Notes: generated by a model from the letters alone, not told the origin. A stretch of 64,000 bases of DNA from Cryptomeria japonica (GCF_030272615.1 NC_081411.1:159667471-159731470), one strand, 5' to 3'. Positions 1 to 12,663 are shown, numbered from the stretch's first letter. A program made the numbers and translations.

Positions 1-669
1 GGTCATCTCCACATTGCAACTAGGAATGCATGGAGCTTGCTAGGGAATGGAATTCTGGAAGATGATAGGAGGGAGGTGGCTTTAGGAGAGGAGGGTAGTA
101 AATCTTATCCTTTGGAAAATAGGGCCCCTCCACAAGAGGGTAAAACCCCAGTCCCCCAAATGTGTAAGGTAAATGACCAGGCACCACAGCAGGGGAACAA
201 GATGACAACACCCCCTCCCAACACAGTGAGTTTTTTGGAGGACAACATCGTCCGATCCAATTAGGAGATTGAGAAAAATTTGGAGTAAATGCACTCTGTG
301 TGCAACTTAGAGAAGACGGGAAGAAATGCAGACCCTCCAGGGGAAGACCCAATATATAAGGATATCCAAATTTCCCCAATTAGAAACCTGAATAGTTCAT
401 TTGAAGGGGTTGAAGACATCGGAGGAAATTGCTCTGGGTCAGATTATGACTATGAATCTTCAGGATTCCAGGACGAAGAGGATGAATTGGGATTGGCAGT
501 AGCAGAAGGAGTACAAGGGAGGCGATCTTTGGAAACAACTCTATCCATCCAATCCAAAGCTAAAGTGGGGGAGAAAAAGAAAAGAGGTACAAAGTCAAAC
601 AAGTTCAAACTGGAATTGGCAGGCAACACAACAGACCAAAGCAAATTAAGATCGGGAAGAGGCTATTGA
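1..669 (+). pseudogene. LINE-1 ORF1, C-terminal part
   Basis: One frame (starting at base 1) is open to a TAG at 262-264. It is broken again by a TAA about seven codons later and then runs open from 289 to 669. The product is hydrophilic, rich in E, D, K, S and P, with an acidic stretch (residues EDEEDELG-like, near 470-490) followed by a lysine-rich stretch (KKKRG, near 570-590). That fits the disordered C-terminal tail of a plant LINE ORF1, the RNA-binding protein of the element. No zinc knuckle is seen in the visible part; it may lie upstream of the window. Assignment rests mainly on position upstream of the ORF2 that begins at 2,198. Confidence 0.5.
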
Positions 670-701
670 TAGTTCTGATACTTAAAGTAAGTATAGATGC
701 C

Positions 702-2178
702 AAGCTAATAAGATGAGAGGGGGGGTGAATCATACAAATTTAATCTTCCATAAAAACAACAGATTCAACCTCGGTAACATATACTTCAGTAATATAACCA
801 AAACTGCTAAACATGCAAACTCATAAGCATATAAACATCATAACACTCATAACACCAGATTTAACATGGAAACCCAAATAGGGAAAAACCACTGTGGGAT
901 TTCGGACCCACTAAGAAATATACTCTTCTAGAGTATGCTCGGTTAAAAGCAAATCCTGTTAAAGATTATAAACACATTGCTAGATGTGACCCGGTTAAGG
1001 GATTCCCCTCAGATATGTTAGGATCTTCACCACCTTGCTAAAAGATTTCAAACAGTCAATCAGAATGTCACCTTGCTAGAGGGTTCTACAAATAAGACTG
1101 TTAAGTCCACTCGGTTAAGATATTTTCTGTCACTTTACAAAATAACAGTAATAAAAATCTATCTGCAACTACATATCTAAAATGCTAAAGCAGATTCTTA
1201 TTTGCTCAATACAATTTAGTCATAGGACTTATCTTGTCCATCTGCTGGGCTCTATACTCTGTTATTCAAATAGTTCTTCAAGCTTCTATGCTCGGTAATC
1301 ACTATGTAGCATCCCTGTGCATACACTTGCCCACATACATTGTTTATCAATAGTTCCTTATTTATAAACAATTGCTAACCGCTTAATCTCCTTGATCACA
1401 TTTCCCATGATCAATCATAGCCATCAGATCTTCAAACTTGATCAGGTTCAATGTATCCTTCAATCTAAAAATGTTTTACCCCGCCTTGGAACTTGCATAC
1501 ATTTCTTGGAACTTGTGCTAGGGTATTGTGGTTCAATCTGCACTGTAGATCTTCCTGCCGATTTTCCTTTGCCATAGATTCTTTAACAAACTTCATGCAC
1601 GGCATACCAATCATTAAATCAATTCCATCTCATCAGCTTCCTTCATTAAATAATGTTTTTATTCATTCAATGCATTATGTTATTACTTGGTTGCAACTCG
1701 GTAAATACTAAACTTCACTCGGTAGACATTATGCCTTCATTAACCCATAGCGATAACCTTAGGGTTACCGACTAGGTTCCTTAGGTTTTACTGACTAGGT
1801 TCTTTGCTCGGTAACATAGTATAGTATTAACCTTACAAACAATAGCATATGTAGGATATCAAAAACAATCTAAACATCATGATCTCATCATTGTCTAACT
1901 CGGTAATAGTTGCCCATTGAATAACTTATTTCTCCCCTTATTCATCATATTCTTTCTGTGTCTTTTACCGACATCTTTACACTCACCAAATCATACTTCT
2001 TAAGATATAGCAACATCATACTAAATTAGAAAATCAATTTCTTGACATCAATGACAAAATAATAATATTAAGACAATAAATATCCTTTAGCAGTTATATC
2101 CATAATCATCAACAACCTTCTCAATATCCTAATTGAAATGCCAACAATCTCTCATTGTCTGTTATAATGCCAACAACT
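702..2178 (-). mobile_element. Antisense LTR fragment inserted between LINE-1 ORF1 and ORF2
   Basis: On the minus strand an LTR-like sequence begins TGTTGGCAT at 2,146, preceded by a polypurine-like AATGAGAGAT, and runs to about 702. It has the internal landmark shared by other LTRs in this window (865-898: AGGGAAAAACC followed by a GTGGG, read on +) and the GAGAGGGGGGTGAAT block near its LTR end (715-730). ATGCC occurs at both edges (697-701 and 2,179-2,183) and may be a target-site duplication, but the termini are not clean TG/CA at both sides. No coding region is present. It is either a solo LTR with a scrap of internal sequence or a short non-autonomous element. The motif CTCGGTAA/CTCGGTTA recurs about eight times here. 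Confidence 0.6.
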
Positions 2179-2197
2179 ATGCCTTTTCCCGAGGGCA

Positions 2198-5100
2198 ATG
2201 AGGACCCTCTCATGGAATGTCAGGGGCTGCAATGCCCCTGACAAGATTTTCTTGATCAAGTGAGACCGTACATCTTTCTCTTACAAGAAACAAAGATCAA
2301 AGATGAGGATGTTAGTTCATTTACTAGGAAATTTTAATCATGGAAATGTAGTTTGGTGGGAGCACAAGGAGCTTCTGGAGGTCTAGCAGCTCTTTGGAAG
2401 GAATCAGTTGTTGAGGTGTTTGTTGTTAGGGCCACTTGGTGGTGGAAATGGCTAAAGATAAAATCAATGCAACTTCAGACAAGTTTCTTCCTATTAAACA
2501 TATATGGACCTAACAACACAAATATGAAAATGCAAGTTTGGAGTGAGATATCTAAAATATTGCGAAATGACAAGGAGAACGTATTCATTCTGGGAGGAGA
2601 TTTCAATGCCCTACTTCAGCCTTTAGACAAAATGGGGGGAGTGGGCTGGAACAGGCAAAGCCAAAGAGACTTTAGCTCCTTTGTTATAAGCTTAGGTTTG
2701 ATTGAAATTCCTTTCAAAATGAGGGATTTCACTTGGACAAATTGGAGGAGTGGCTTCCTAAATATCGCTAAAAGGTTAGCTAGGTTTTTTATATTTGGAG
2801 ATTGGATGGAGAGCCACTGGACCAGCGAAATGGAGATTTTACCTATCACAAGATCAGACCATTATCCCATATGCCTAAAGATTCAAGATGACAGTGGTCC
2901 AAAGAGATGTCCTTTCAAATTTGAGGCAATGTGGCTTCAGGACGGTAGCATCAGAAACCTTATTGACTAATGGTGGAAACACAATCCGATTAATCCAGGT
3001 AATAAAGCTTTCACTTTTTTCAAAAAACTCCAGTTTGTAAAGGAACAATTAAAGCAGTGGAATAGAGAATCTTTTAGAAATATCTTTAAAGAGAAGATTG
3101 ACTTAGAAGAAGGCTTAATATTTTTACATGAGCAAATTATCAGTCATGGGATGGATGAAGAACTATTTACAAAAGAGAAAAAACTTAGCACTAAATACTT
3201 AGAGGTATTCGCTAGAGAGGAGACTTACTGGAGACAAAAATCCAGAGAAACTTGGTTAAAGGATGGAGATAGAAACACAAAGTTTTTGTACACTTCAGTC
3301 AAAGTTAAAAGAGCACACAACAAGATATTCTTAATCAAAAACAAAGATGGAATCACAATCATAGACCTCAAACAAATTAACCGGGCAGCAATTGATCATT
3401 TCTCAGAAATTTTTAATAGGATGGATAATCAGGAGGAAAACATGCCTCACATTCTAGAGGTCATTCCTTCATGTATTATGGAAGATCACAACAGAAGGTT
3501 AATGGAGCAGGTTTCTTTGGAAGAGGTTAAAAAGGTTGTCTTTAGTTTAGGTGCAGAAAAATCACCTGGACCGGATGGCTTCCCAACTCTTTTCTTTTAG
3601 AAGTTTTGGGATATCATGGCGGAAGAAATCCATGGAGTTGTAGAGGAATCTAGGAAGGGAGGATTTATTTTAAAAGATTTCAACAACATTTTCATAGTTT
3701 TGATCCCAAAGAAGGCAGAAATCAACTCTTTCAATGACTTTTGCCCAATATCACTCTGCAACTCCATATATAAAATCATTTCCAAAGTCATTTCAAATAG
3801 ACTAAAACCAGTTTTGGATCTAGTTATTTCAAGCGAGCAAAGTGGTTTCACCCCAGGCAAGTCTATCTTGGAAGGTATAATCCTTGCCCATGAAGCTGTT
3901 CACTCCATCCAGACACCAAGGACTAAGAAGATGATGATAAAGATTGACATTAGGAAAGCATATGATGAGGTAAATCGGGACTTTCTTATAAAATTCCTTC
4001 AGAGGTTTGGTTTCAGCGATGCATGGATTGCTTGGGTTAGAAGCTACATTAGCTCTCCTATATTTTCAGTCCTTTTAAACCGTAGCCCCCAAGGTTTTTT
4101 TGAATCTACAAAAGGTATAAGCCAAGGTGACCCTCTTTCTCCATTTTTATTCATTATCATGGCAGAAGTGCTCGGGCGTTTTATCTCCAAAAAATGGGAA
4201 CTAGGTGTTTGGAAGGGGGTTCAAATAGAAGCAGGTGTAAACCCTATAACACATTTACAATTTGTAGATGACACCTTTCTAGTAGGAGATGCTTTTGCTA
4301 GAGAAGGAAGGGTAATGAAAGAAACCCTTGATATCTATGAAAAAGCCTCAGGGCAAAAAGTTAACTGGCATAAGTCTGAATTTTTTTTCTTCAACTGTAA
4401 ACCATGCAAGTAAAGGGAAATATGCAGAATTTTGGGAATGAAAGTGGGGTCCCTATCGGGAAAATACCTAGGAATCCCCTTCTTTGGAGGTGCAAACAGA
4501 TCAGAGTTGTGGAAAAAACTAATTGATAAAGCGCATTAATAAAATGGAGGGGTGGAAAAGCAGATGGCTAACTTCAGCTACAGAATTCTAATGCTGAAAA
4601 CAGATGTATCAACCATCCCAATTTATTCAATGATGCGCCTTAAAATCCCAAAAAAGGTCATCAATTCAATCCAACGAAAGATGAGGAAATTTTTTTGGAA
4701 TGGGGCAAATGATCAAGAAAAAATCCCACTTTTGGCATGGGACAAAATTTGTCAGGCTAAGGTAAGGGGGGGTGCTGGTTTGAGGGATTGGCAAAAAATG
4801 AACAACGCTCTAGGAGCTGAATTGGTTTGGAATATTTACTCTAATCCAAATCAAATGTGGGCAAAAGTGTTGAGAGAAAAATACCTAGATTCAACAAGGA
4901 TCACATAATCTTCACGATCCGCAACCCTCCCAAAGGGTCAGTGATATGGAACTTCATTTTGGAATGTCGTAGGGTGGTAACAGACCATCTAACATAGCAG
5001 ATTGGGGATGCGGCAAAGGCTAAGTTCTGGCAGTACTCTTGGGCAGGCCTACCTTCCCTAAGAGAGATAGAAGACTTCACAGAGGCAAAGGAACTGTTAG

Positions 5101-6389
5101 TGCAGTTATGGGGAGAAAATGTTAAGGACTACATGCATAGTTCAGAGGGAGATTTAGGAAAAGAATGGCATTGGAAAGATCTGTCAACAACAGGACTGTC
5201 TGTTCAGGAGCAGCAAAGACTTAGAAATGTGTTGGAGCAGAGGAAGATTTTCCTCACAGGTAAAGAGGATAAGGTGATCTGGTATGGGGCTAAGGATGGT
5301 AAGTATTCAGTCAAACTGGGCTACCAGCTAATGGAAGGTAGGGAGGAGACTTAATCAAAAACATGGGCCCTCTTCTAGAGTAAAGAATGTATCCCAAAAG
5401 TTGGTGCTTTCGCTTGGTTAGTTGTTAAAGGCATAATTCTAACAGCAGAAAGAAGGAAGAGGCTCGACTTTGTGGGCCCATCAAAATGTGTAAAGTGCAA
5501 TTAGTCAGAAGAATCCGTGGATCATTTGCTTTTAACATGTGAAGTGGCACAAAAGTGTTGGTTTGAACTCCAGAGGAACCTAAATTGGCAGGGAGCGTTA
5601 CAATGCTCCCTAAAAGAGGTTTTTGAGAGCTGGCCGAGGCAACCAAGGAGGTCAACCCTCTCTTGTGTTTGGAAAATCAGCCCTTCCATAGTAATATGGG
5701 AGATATGGAAGGAGCGAAATAGAAGAATTTTTCAAGATAAGATGGAGGATGAGAGGAGGGTGTTATCAAGAATTAATAGAGCTATAGAAGAGGTGGTAGG
5801 CTCAACAGCTTCCCAATCTTTCTCATTATCCACCTCTTTCACCTCAATGGACAAAAAAATACAAAAAGCTTGGCCAGGAATCAAAATTAGACATGGGTCT
5901 GCAACAAGGAGCAAGGGAAAAGGGAAAAATACATTGGAGGTCCATTGGAAACTGCCAGAGAAGGGATGGTTTAAAGTTAACTTTGATGGAGCAGTGCAAC
6001 AATCTGGTCGACTAGCAGGGGTTGGATTTGCATTGTGGGATGACAATGGAGAGCTTATAAAATATGGAGCTAAAAGACTTAGGAAGAGCACCAATAATGA
6101 GGCCGAAGCCCAAGCAGCTCTATTGGGTATAGGATTAGCAAAAAAAGAAGGGGTTAAAAATCTCCATCTAGAAGGGGATTCCTTAATTATAATTCAAGCA
6201 ATAATGAATGGAGAGATAAGTGCATGGCATCTTCAAGGTTTCATAGTAGTAATCGTAGAAGAACTAATTTTTTTTTAAAACTATAAAATTAGCCATATTA
6301 GAAGGGCAGGTAATCAAACTGCGGATAGTTTATCCAAATGGGCCCTGTCTTTCGATTCAGAAGGTGTTTTAAAAGTGGATGACAATTAG
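2198..6389 (+). pseudogene. LINE-1 ORF2: endonuclease, reverse transcriptase, zinc finger, RNase H
   Basis: The probable start is ATG 2198, giving MRTLSWNVRGCNAPDK, the usual N terminus of plant LINE endonucleases. A small deletion near 2,250 shifts the frame. The apurinic-type endonuclease continues at 2,260-2,970 (LLQETK, GGDFNALL, RSDHYPI). The reverse transcriptase lies at 3,151-4,413 (SPGPDGFP, the QSGFTPGKSI block, KAYDEVN, ISQGDPLSP, and the catalytic FVDDT at 4,260-4,274). A zf-RVT motif (CVKC...HLLLTC) is at 5,490-5,545. RNase H is at 5,950-6,370, with the four acidic sites visible in NFDGA, NNEAE, EGDS and NQTADSLSK. The stop is TAG 6387-6389. Frames change near 4,545-4,585 and 4,925-4,945, and many stops look like Q or W codons turned into TAG. 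Non-functional. Confidence 0.88.
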
Positions 6390-6799
6390 GGATTATTACC
6401 TCTGGGTGAGGTGACAGGATAATGATTGGTAAGATGGTTTGGGAGGAGTGACGACAGATGGAAGATGCCTCATTTAAGTGTGGCTCCTTGTGCGGAAAGG
6501 ACGATTTGAAAGGTCACACAGGGGAAACTTTGAAGTTTTTTTATTAAAACAAAGCAAGTAAGGTTTAAATTGGCAGCTAATTGGGAGAGAAATAAGCAAT
6601 GATATCTGACTCATCGACAAGCACGAAAAGACATCATTAGATTGAATGATCAAGTGGAGTTTAAATGTAGTTGCAAGGAATTTTTAGGTGGCAAACGTGC
6701 GAAGGCATAATCCGAGGGATGGCGTGCAACACACATAAGTAAGGTCTGTGCAGGGTTTTATAAATCCAAGGGCAACAGAGTTTTTCAGTGAGTGTGGAG

Positions 6800-7453
6800 A
6801 TGGAAGCAAGTTTCAGAGAAAAACAAGAAGAGACACTTACAAGGGAAGTAAGTTAAGGAGCTGATAACATTGAGGCGAATTTTACAGTCACAACCAAAAA
6901 ACAACAAAAAGGTTTTAAGGGGGTCGTGAGCAAAGACAGAATATCAGGACTTCTTAGATTCAAGGAGGAAGAAATGATCAACATGGTTTTGAAGGTGGTT
7001 GGTCCATACTTCATGGAGAATGTGTCACGCTGGAAGGTCAATTTAGACATCATCTCAATGGTGATAGCCTGGGGTTTAGAGCTTGGAGAAAATATTGACA
7101 CGGTGAAGTGGGCAGTAACGTCAATCTTTGAAGAAGCAATGCTTGAAGAGCTCGATTCCATTTTGGAATGGGCAGTGCTAGGAGTCAGTTTCGACTACTC
7201 AGAAGGATTCGCAGATGCCAAGGATGTAGCCAAATTTGGCCTTGTCTCCTTTGTTCGTTGGATAGGGAAAGTAGACAAGGAATCTTATGTGCTGGAAAGG
7301 GCGAGAGCATGGAAGAATTTGAAGAGGTTGATTCAGCAACATGAGATGGAAGCAAATGATTTGGCAAAAGCATGGTCAAAGGCACATCCCAAAGGCAGGC
7401 GCTCGGGGATGAGGAAGAGAAGGATATTCCAAGTCAATCGGCAGCAACTGTAA
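6800..7453 (+). pseudogene. Possible third ORF downstream of LINE-1 RNase H
   Basis: A frame starting at ATG 6800 (MEASFREKQEE) has one TAA near 6,854 and is then open to TAA 7451-7453, about 217 codons. The product has no family I recognise. It is mixed alpha-helical in composition with several tryptophans (VSRWKVN, VKWAV, SILEWAV, FVRWIGK, KAWSK) and a basic end (HPKGRRSGMRKRR). It sits about 410 bp after the ORF2 stop. It could be a captured exon, an ORF3 of this LINE lineage, or a chance open frame in the 3' untranslated region. Length and even composition favour real coding ancestry, weakly. Confidence 0.35.
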
Positions 7454-7469
7454 AAACCCTTCGGGTTTT
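7453..7469 (+). other. Perfect 7-bp hairpin at the end of the third ORF
   Basis: AAAACCC (7453-7459), loop TTC, GGGTTTT (7463-7469). It lies in what should be the 3' untranslated region of LINE-1. Some LINE reverse transcriptases recognise a 3' stem-loop in their RNA, so it could be such a recognition element; this is inference. Confidence 0.35.
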
Positions 7470-8925
7470 CACATGGAGGTTGGTTTAGTTGCAAGTGTCC
7501 TGAATGGTGGGTGTGTTTAGGTAGTAATGTATTCCCTTTTTTGGAATTTCAATAGGTGATTTATGGTTTAATATTATCTATGTAAGCCTGAAATGGGTTT
7601 GAATAGTATAGGTAATTTTTAACAGTCATAGGAATGTGTATCATCCTGTGGGAATCGTGAGAGCTAGAAAGGTGGGTGGTTTTTTTGTAGTTCTGATGTT
7701 GTTTTGGATGCTAATGCCATGGAGATTGCGGCAATTATAGATTTGTAATTTCTGTTTCGGACCTGTAGTTTCCATTGTCAATCTTATATGCTTGTCAAGA
7801 GGATTCAATACTGTTCTTGTTACTATTCAAGAGGTTAGAAAATTGTTGTCTTTCTTCATATTGTTGCCTTATTCTAGATGTAGTTTTTTTCTTTGCAATC
7901 ATGAAAACTCTATCCATTGTTGACAAATTAACCATCTTGAGCCCACCATAAGTTTCCGATGCAGGAGCATCACTACGAAGAATGAGGAGAGTCCAGGCAA
8001 GGGGAGGAAAGTGTTTGGCTTTCATATGCAGGGGAAAAAACACAAGAGTTAATAATTGTAATTTATAAGAAAAAAATAAAAGGCTTAGGAATGTGAAGGG
8101 CATGATCTAAGAAAAGACAAAAACAATTACATAGAGAAGATGAGGAGGTGTGGATAAAAATAGTCCAGCAGCAATTGAAGAAAATTAAAGACACAAAATA
8201 GAGCATATAAAGGTTATGCCAAGTACATGAGAGAGTGTGCATGATAGAGTAGAGGATAGAGGCGCAACATGGAATAGGAAATTCCATCCAGATTTAAGGG
8301 TATAAATTTTAAAATTATAGAGTAAAAGTGTGTGGGAAGAGGAGGGGGGTTGCGTGACTAAAGGAAAAAATAAATCAAAATTTGCATGTAGAGGGAAACA
8401 ATATCAAAGTTGAAGTCAAAGAGAAAGTCGCACAGACCTGTAGAATATGGATAGAGTTTTCAATAAAAATTGAAAGTTGATGAATTCAGAGTTTGTGGTG
8501 CAGTGCAGATTAGAAATAAAACAAAGTGCAAAAGAAATGATTCTAGATTACAAAATGCGGGCAAGACAAAACATAAGACATTGACCGTAGAATTTAAAAT
8601 AAAAGCCCTACAAAATGTAGATGAAAACATTAGTTTTTGATTTGAATATTGAGAATACTATTGTAAATAAACAGAATATGATCTAATTGAATCTAATAGC
8701 AAGTTATTTTTCTCAAAAAACAGAGTAGAGCAAGAAAATTAATAATTGACTATGATGTCTAGATTGAATTCATTTCTTGTGAATTGCATAGTTTATTATA
8801 AATTAATAAAGTTGAAGAGTTTGTATAATTTATTTAATTCTTGAGGTGTGATTAGAGTGGTTTGTGGTTTCAATATGATTTATTTATTTTTATCAGCTGG
8901 TTGGTTGCACACATCCCTAATCTTG
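7470..8925. other. No gene seen; AT-rich non-coding sequence
   Basis: Short open frames on both strands are fragmentary and have no recognisable motif. The 5' part may still be LINE-1 3' untranslated sequence. No RNA gene or structured repeat was recognised. Confidence 0.5.
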
Positions 8926-9330
8926 CCTGCATCAATTGTTATCTGAGTCATAAGATTATGGGAGTAAAGAGAATCCACCAGAACCTATAGGTAGAGGAAG
9001 CTTGAACGTGTCTCAAGAAAACCCTAGAAAGTGTTTGTTGTAGAAGAGGATTCTATAACTGTAGAGGATTTGAGTTCTACAAGATTTTGTTGTAAGAGGA
9101 GACTTGTAACTATAGAGGGCTTGAGTCCCAAAGGGATTTGTTGTATAGAGGACTTGTGACTGTAGAGGGTAGAGAAGGAAGGCACAAAAACTTTGAAAGA
9201 GATTGTGAAAATAATTTTGTTGTAGAGGGATGTAAGCATCTTTAAAGAAGAAGATGAGTTCAAAGAGGAGAAAAGAAGGATGGTTGTAGAGTAGAAGGTC
9301 CCAGGGCAATGGATTTGATCACCTCATAGG
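8926..9330 (+). mobile_element. Copia-like LTR/PBS remnant with imperfect tandem repeats
   Basis: ATTGTTATCTGAGTCA (8935-8950) resembles the Copia initiator-tRNA-Met primer binding site (TTGGTATCAGAGC) and follows an LTR-like end (CCTGCATCA). Downstream, 9,031-9,190 holds about three imperfect units of roughly 50 bp with the shared phrases TTTGTTGTA, GAGGA and ACTGTAGAGG. The following purine-rich stretch is open in part but broken. I read it as the start of an old Copia internal region; no domain is recognisable. Confidence 0.4.
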
Positions 9331-9469
9331 CATATAATGACAATTGGGATATGTTAAGGCTAAAAATAGGCTTAAAATGATCTATGAGAGAGCACACTAA
9401 ACTAAGGGTTTAAAAAGGAGCATGAAATTGTAAAGGATTACAATTTGTACAAATCTACACTATTTTTTA

Positions 9470-9715
9470 ATAGGTGGGTCTTTGAGTTTGTGTGATTTGA
9501 CTAGATTCAAATTTGATAGTATTCTCTTGATGCATTGTGAATTACAACTTGCACTTTAAAAGTCTAATGAGGAGTCAAGCTTGAGAAGTTGTTATTTCAA
9601 GTGCAGTTGTGCATGAAGGAAATTTTTATTTTACATTCAATTTTGCATGGAGTGTTGGCACCTTGGAGATGTAGGTACTTTTAATAGGATGGAGTTTTCA
9701 TGTGCATGTGTTTTT
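9470..9715 (+). repeat. Diverged repeat shared with 24,290-24,525
   Basis: Long runs match the second copy, for example the phrases ATTACAACTTGCACTTT versus GTTACAACTTGCACTTT, GCATGAAGGAAATTTTTATTT in both, and ATGGAGTTT...ATGTGCATGTG in both. The second copy lies just downstream of a Copia pol remnant, so this is probably a fragment of the same LTR family. Confidence 0.6.
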
Positions 9716-10101
9716 TATTCAGGGTAAAATAGGTTTCAAAGGTTACAAATAGATTTTGAAGGGATATAGAGCACACAAATAAAAAAATGTTAGTAAATAT
9801 ACACATGCAAAAAACATCCTAATAACCAAAAACCAAAGGAAAAAAACACCATAAAATACTTTGCAAGAATAATAGGCTGAAGCCACCAAACAAATCAACT
9901 CATATAATATAAAAAATTGGGTTTTAGAATCCTCCCATAATCTTGAGATGGTACAACACAAATATCTCCTTACCTTTCAAATTCTGATGCAAGAGTACCT
10001 AATTAAATTCATGCCTCAAGTAGGCAATTTTGTGAAAAAACACTTTGTAAACTCTTGTTTTGATCACATAATAAGGTGTTATTAGACCATTTTTGGTTTT
10101 T
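9716..10101. other. No gene seen
   Basis: AT-rich sequence with no feature that I can support. Confidence 0.5.
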
Positions 10102-10272
10102 AGGAGTATAGGTTAAGTCATTAGATCATAGGGAATATCATAATGGGAAAAGTTGCAAAAGTTATACTTGTTGTCAATATTGTCATAGGAGTATAGGTTA
10201 AGTCATTAGATCACAGGGAATATCATATGTGGGCAAAGTTGCAAAAGTTACACTTGTTGTCAATATTGTCAT
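10102..10272 (+). repeat. Tandem duplication, two units of about 85 bp
   Basis: Unit 1 (10,102-10,186) and unit 2 (10,187-10,272) both start AGGAGTATAGGTTAAGTCA and end GTCAATATTGTCAT, with a few substitutions and short indels in the middle. Non-coding. Confidence 0.85.
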
Positions 10273-11528
10273 CAAAGGCCAAATAGTTGTTTTGTTAATT
10301 GTAATTCAAAATATGGTTACCAACCATTGAGAAAGGTTTGAGAAATATATAAAATCCTTGTTCCATTAAGAAAAACAGTTGGTAGGGGATTTGATGAAGT
10401 TTGAAGAATAAACAATCAAATAAAGCATTTCAATTTCCTGCAATCTGAATTGGTTTTTGTTGCTCTTTTTCTTCACACATCCCCATATATATTAATGGTG
10501 GTATAAAACTAATTGGACATGAATGTGTATTTAATTACCTTTCTTTTTCATGTGGTGGCATCAAATTTGGCTAATTTTTGAAGGATTTATGGTCATTTTC
10601 ATGACGATTATTTCCAGTAATAGTCCCATTGCAGCGAATGGTACATGGTCACAACGGTTTTTTGATGTTGTGAAACACATATGGTTTGATAGAGGAGTGA
10701 GAATATTTTATTTAAAGTGGTTTGACTTGATTTTACTAGGATTTTAAAAAGTTATAAGTGTTTTACTAAAAACTGTCTAGAAACCCTAGCTCCAAGGGTT
10801 TGAGGAAAAAATGTAAATAGAACCTCCTTTCCACCTTTTTGAATTGCCAAAACTGGTGGAATCAAAGGGATAGGGGTGCTCTAGATGGATTTTGAAGAAC
10901 TTTTGCAGTAAGTTAAGGTTGGAGCACTTTTGGAGCAAAGTTAGCCTAATGTCTCCATGTGTTGGGTCTACTGAGCATAGGTAGAAGTGAGGGTTTGGTG
11001 TTTAACCTTTGGATGGTGCAAACAGATGTTGAAATATGCATAATGTGTCCCTATGTGATGTGTCTTAGCCTTTGGAGTTGAATTTTGAGGCTTGGAATTT
11101 GTTTTGTTGGCACTTGCTTTGGAAAAGTGGCCTAATTAGGCCTAGTTAGCAAATTACCAATAAAAACAAAATGGATACTTTCTGAAACAGCCCATAGATC
11201 CAAGTTTATGTGTTTTATATGAGACAAAAGGGTACTCATAAATGCCATTTTTCTATCTTAAAACCATCTGTACAAAAATTTATGCCTTGAAAACCCTCTA
11301 AGTATGGCTACTAGGAGATTAGTCTGATTGTGAAGCAACTCATCAAGGAATGTGTTAGAGGCTCATACCAATGCATGGAAGATGTTTTTCTTGATTCACT
11401 AATAATTTTTACAATTCTTCCCTTGAATTATTGAGGCATTTTTTAACCTACATCAAGATTGTGTCAAACCAACCTATTGTTAATAAGCCTAGTGAAGGAA
11501 TAGGTGAGTTGGGAGAAATATCTCCACT
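10273..11528. other. No gene seen
   Basis: AT-rich, with scattered short frames. No domain, RNA or terminal repeat was recognised. Confidence 0.5.
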
Positions 11529-12022
11529 TTGGGGTTTGTGTGCCTTTGGTTGGTGATTAATTCAATTTGTTTTGTGAATTTGGTGACCTTTTATTGCATC
11601 AAATTCTCCATGTCAACAAGAGAGAAAGGAAATAAGTCAAAGAAAAGGGCATCAACAGGTCCCTTGGAACCAAACATTAGGTCACTAACAACCTCCTTGC
11701 AACACCTTCCATCTTCTCCTACAACATCCATCTCCACCTCAACAGAAGATAGCTCCACCTCAATAGGAAGATCAGAAGAAAACCAAAGATGCTAAAATTA
11801 AATCACCACCCAGGGCAATCAGACCATCTCCACCTCAATAAGAGAAACCAGTTCAAAGGCAATAGTAAGGACCATAAAAGCTCTCTTGAAGCAGCTCCAC
11901 TTGACATAGGAAAAGGTATCCAAAATAGTTTGGGTTGGATCATAAAACTTACTCAAAAGGTACTCTACCTCAATAAGGAAGCCTTGAGTAAGAGTAGTGA
12001 AAAGGACAACAAAGGTCCTTAA
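11529..12022 (+). pseudogene. Unrecognised S/T/K-rich reading-frame remnant
   Basis: Two overlapping open stretches in different frames (11,529-11,795 and 11,789-12,022). The first gives a K- and S/T-rich segment (STREKGNKSKKRAS, then TTSISTSTEDSSTS). The second is K/N/S-rich. The composition resembles the disordered part of retrotransposon gag or LINE ORF1 proteins, and the frame change suggests decay. No motif is recognisable, so no function is assigned. Confidence 0.25.
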
Positions 12023-12344
12023 CTAATAACTAATGTAGACCTGAAAAGCTTAAAGGCCATAGCCAAAAAGATAACAAAGACATGCCCAAACAAGATGGTG
12101 GTCAGGAAGATAGACTTGGTAAATTCATCAAAACCACCTCCAAAAACACCTTTTCAACCACCAAACCAAAACTAAGTAGTGACTAAATCAGACAAATGAA
12201 GAAAGAAAATTACCTTACCAGAGACCCCAACCCTGAGGGTCATAGCCTTGCCAAACAGGGCTACAAGCATGACAGATGAATCAAAGATAGCAATCCAACC
12301 ACAACAAAAAGTCCCTCCAAACCAAAAATACCACCCTTCAATAA

Positions 12345-12663
<319 letters not shown>

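Larger units (their letters stand above)
1..7500 (+). mobile_element. LINE-1: decayed L1-type non-LTR retrotransposon with RNase H
   Basis: Visible parts in order: the C-terminal part of an ORF1, an ORF2 with endonuclease, reverse transcriptase, zinc finger and RNase H, and a possible third ORF. The 5' end lies outside the window. The 3' end is not defined: I see no poly(A) tail or target-site duplication, and the sequence loses LINE character after about 7,500. An antisense LTR fragment separates ORF1 from ORF2. ORF2 changes frame near 2,250, 4,545-4,585 and 4,925-4,945 and has many in-frame stops, so this copy cannot retrotranspose by itself. It is clearly older than the LINE at 13,118-19,257, which has no visible frameshift. 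RNase H at the C terminus of ORF2 is known in some plant L1 lineages. Confidence 0.85.
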
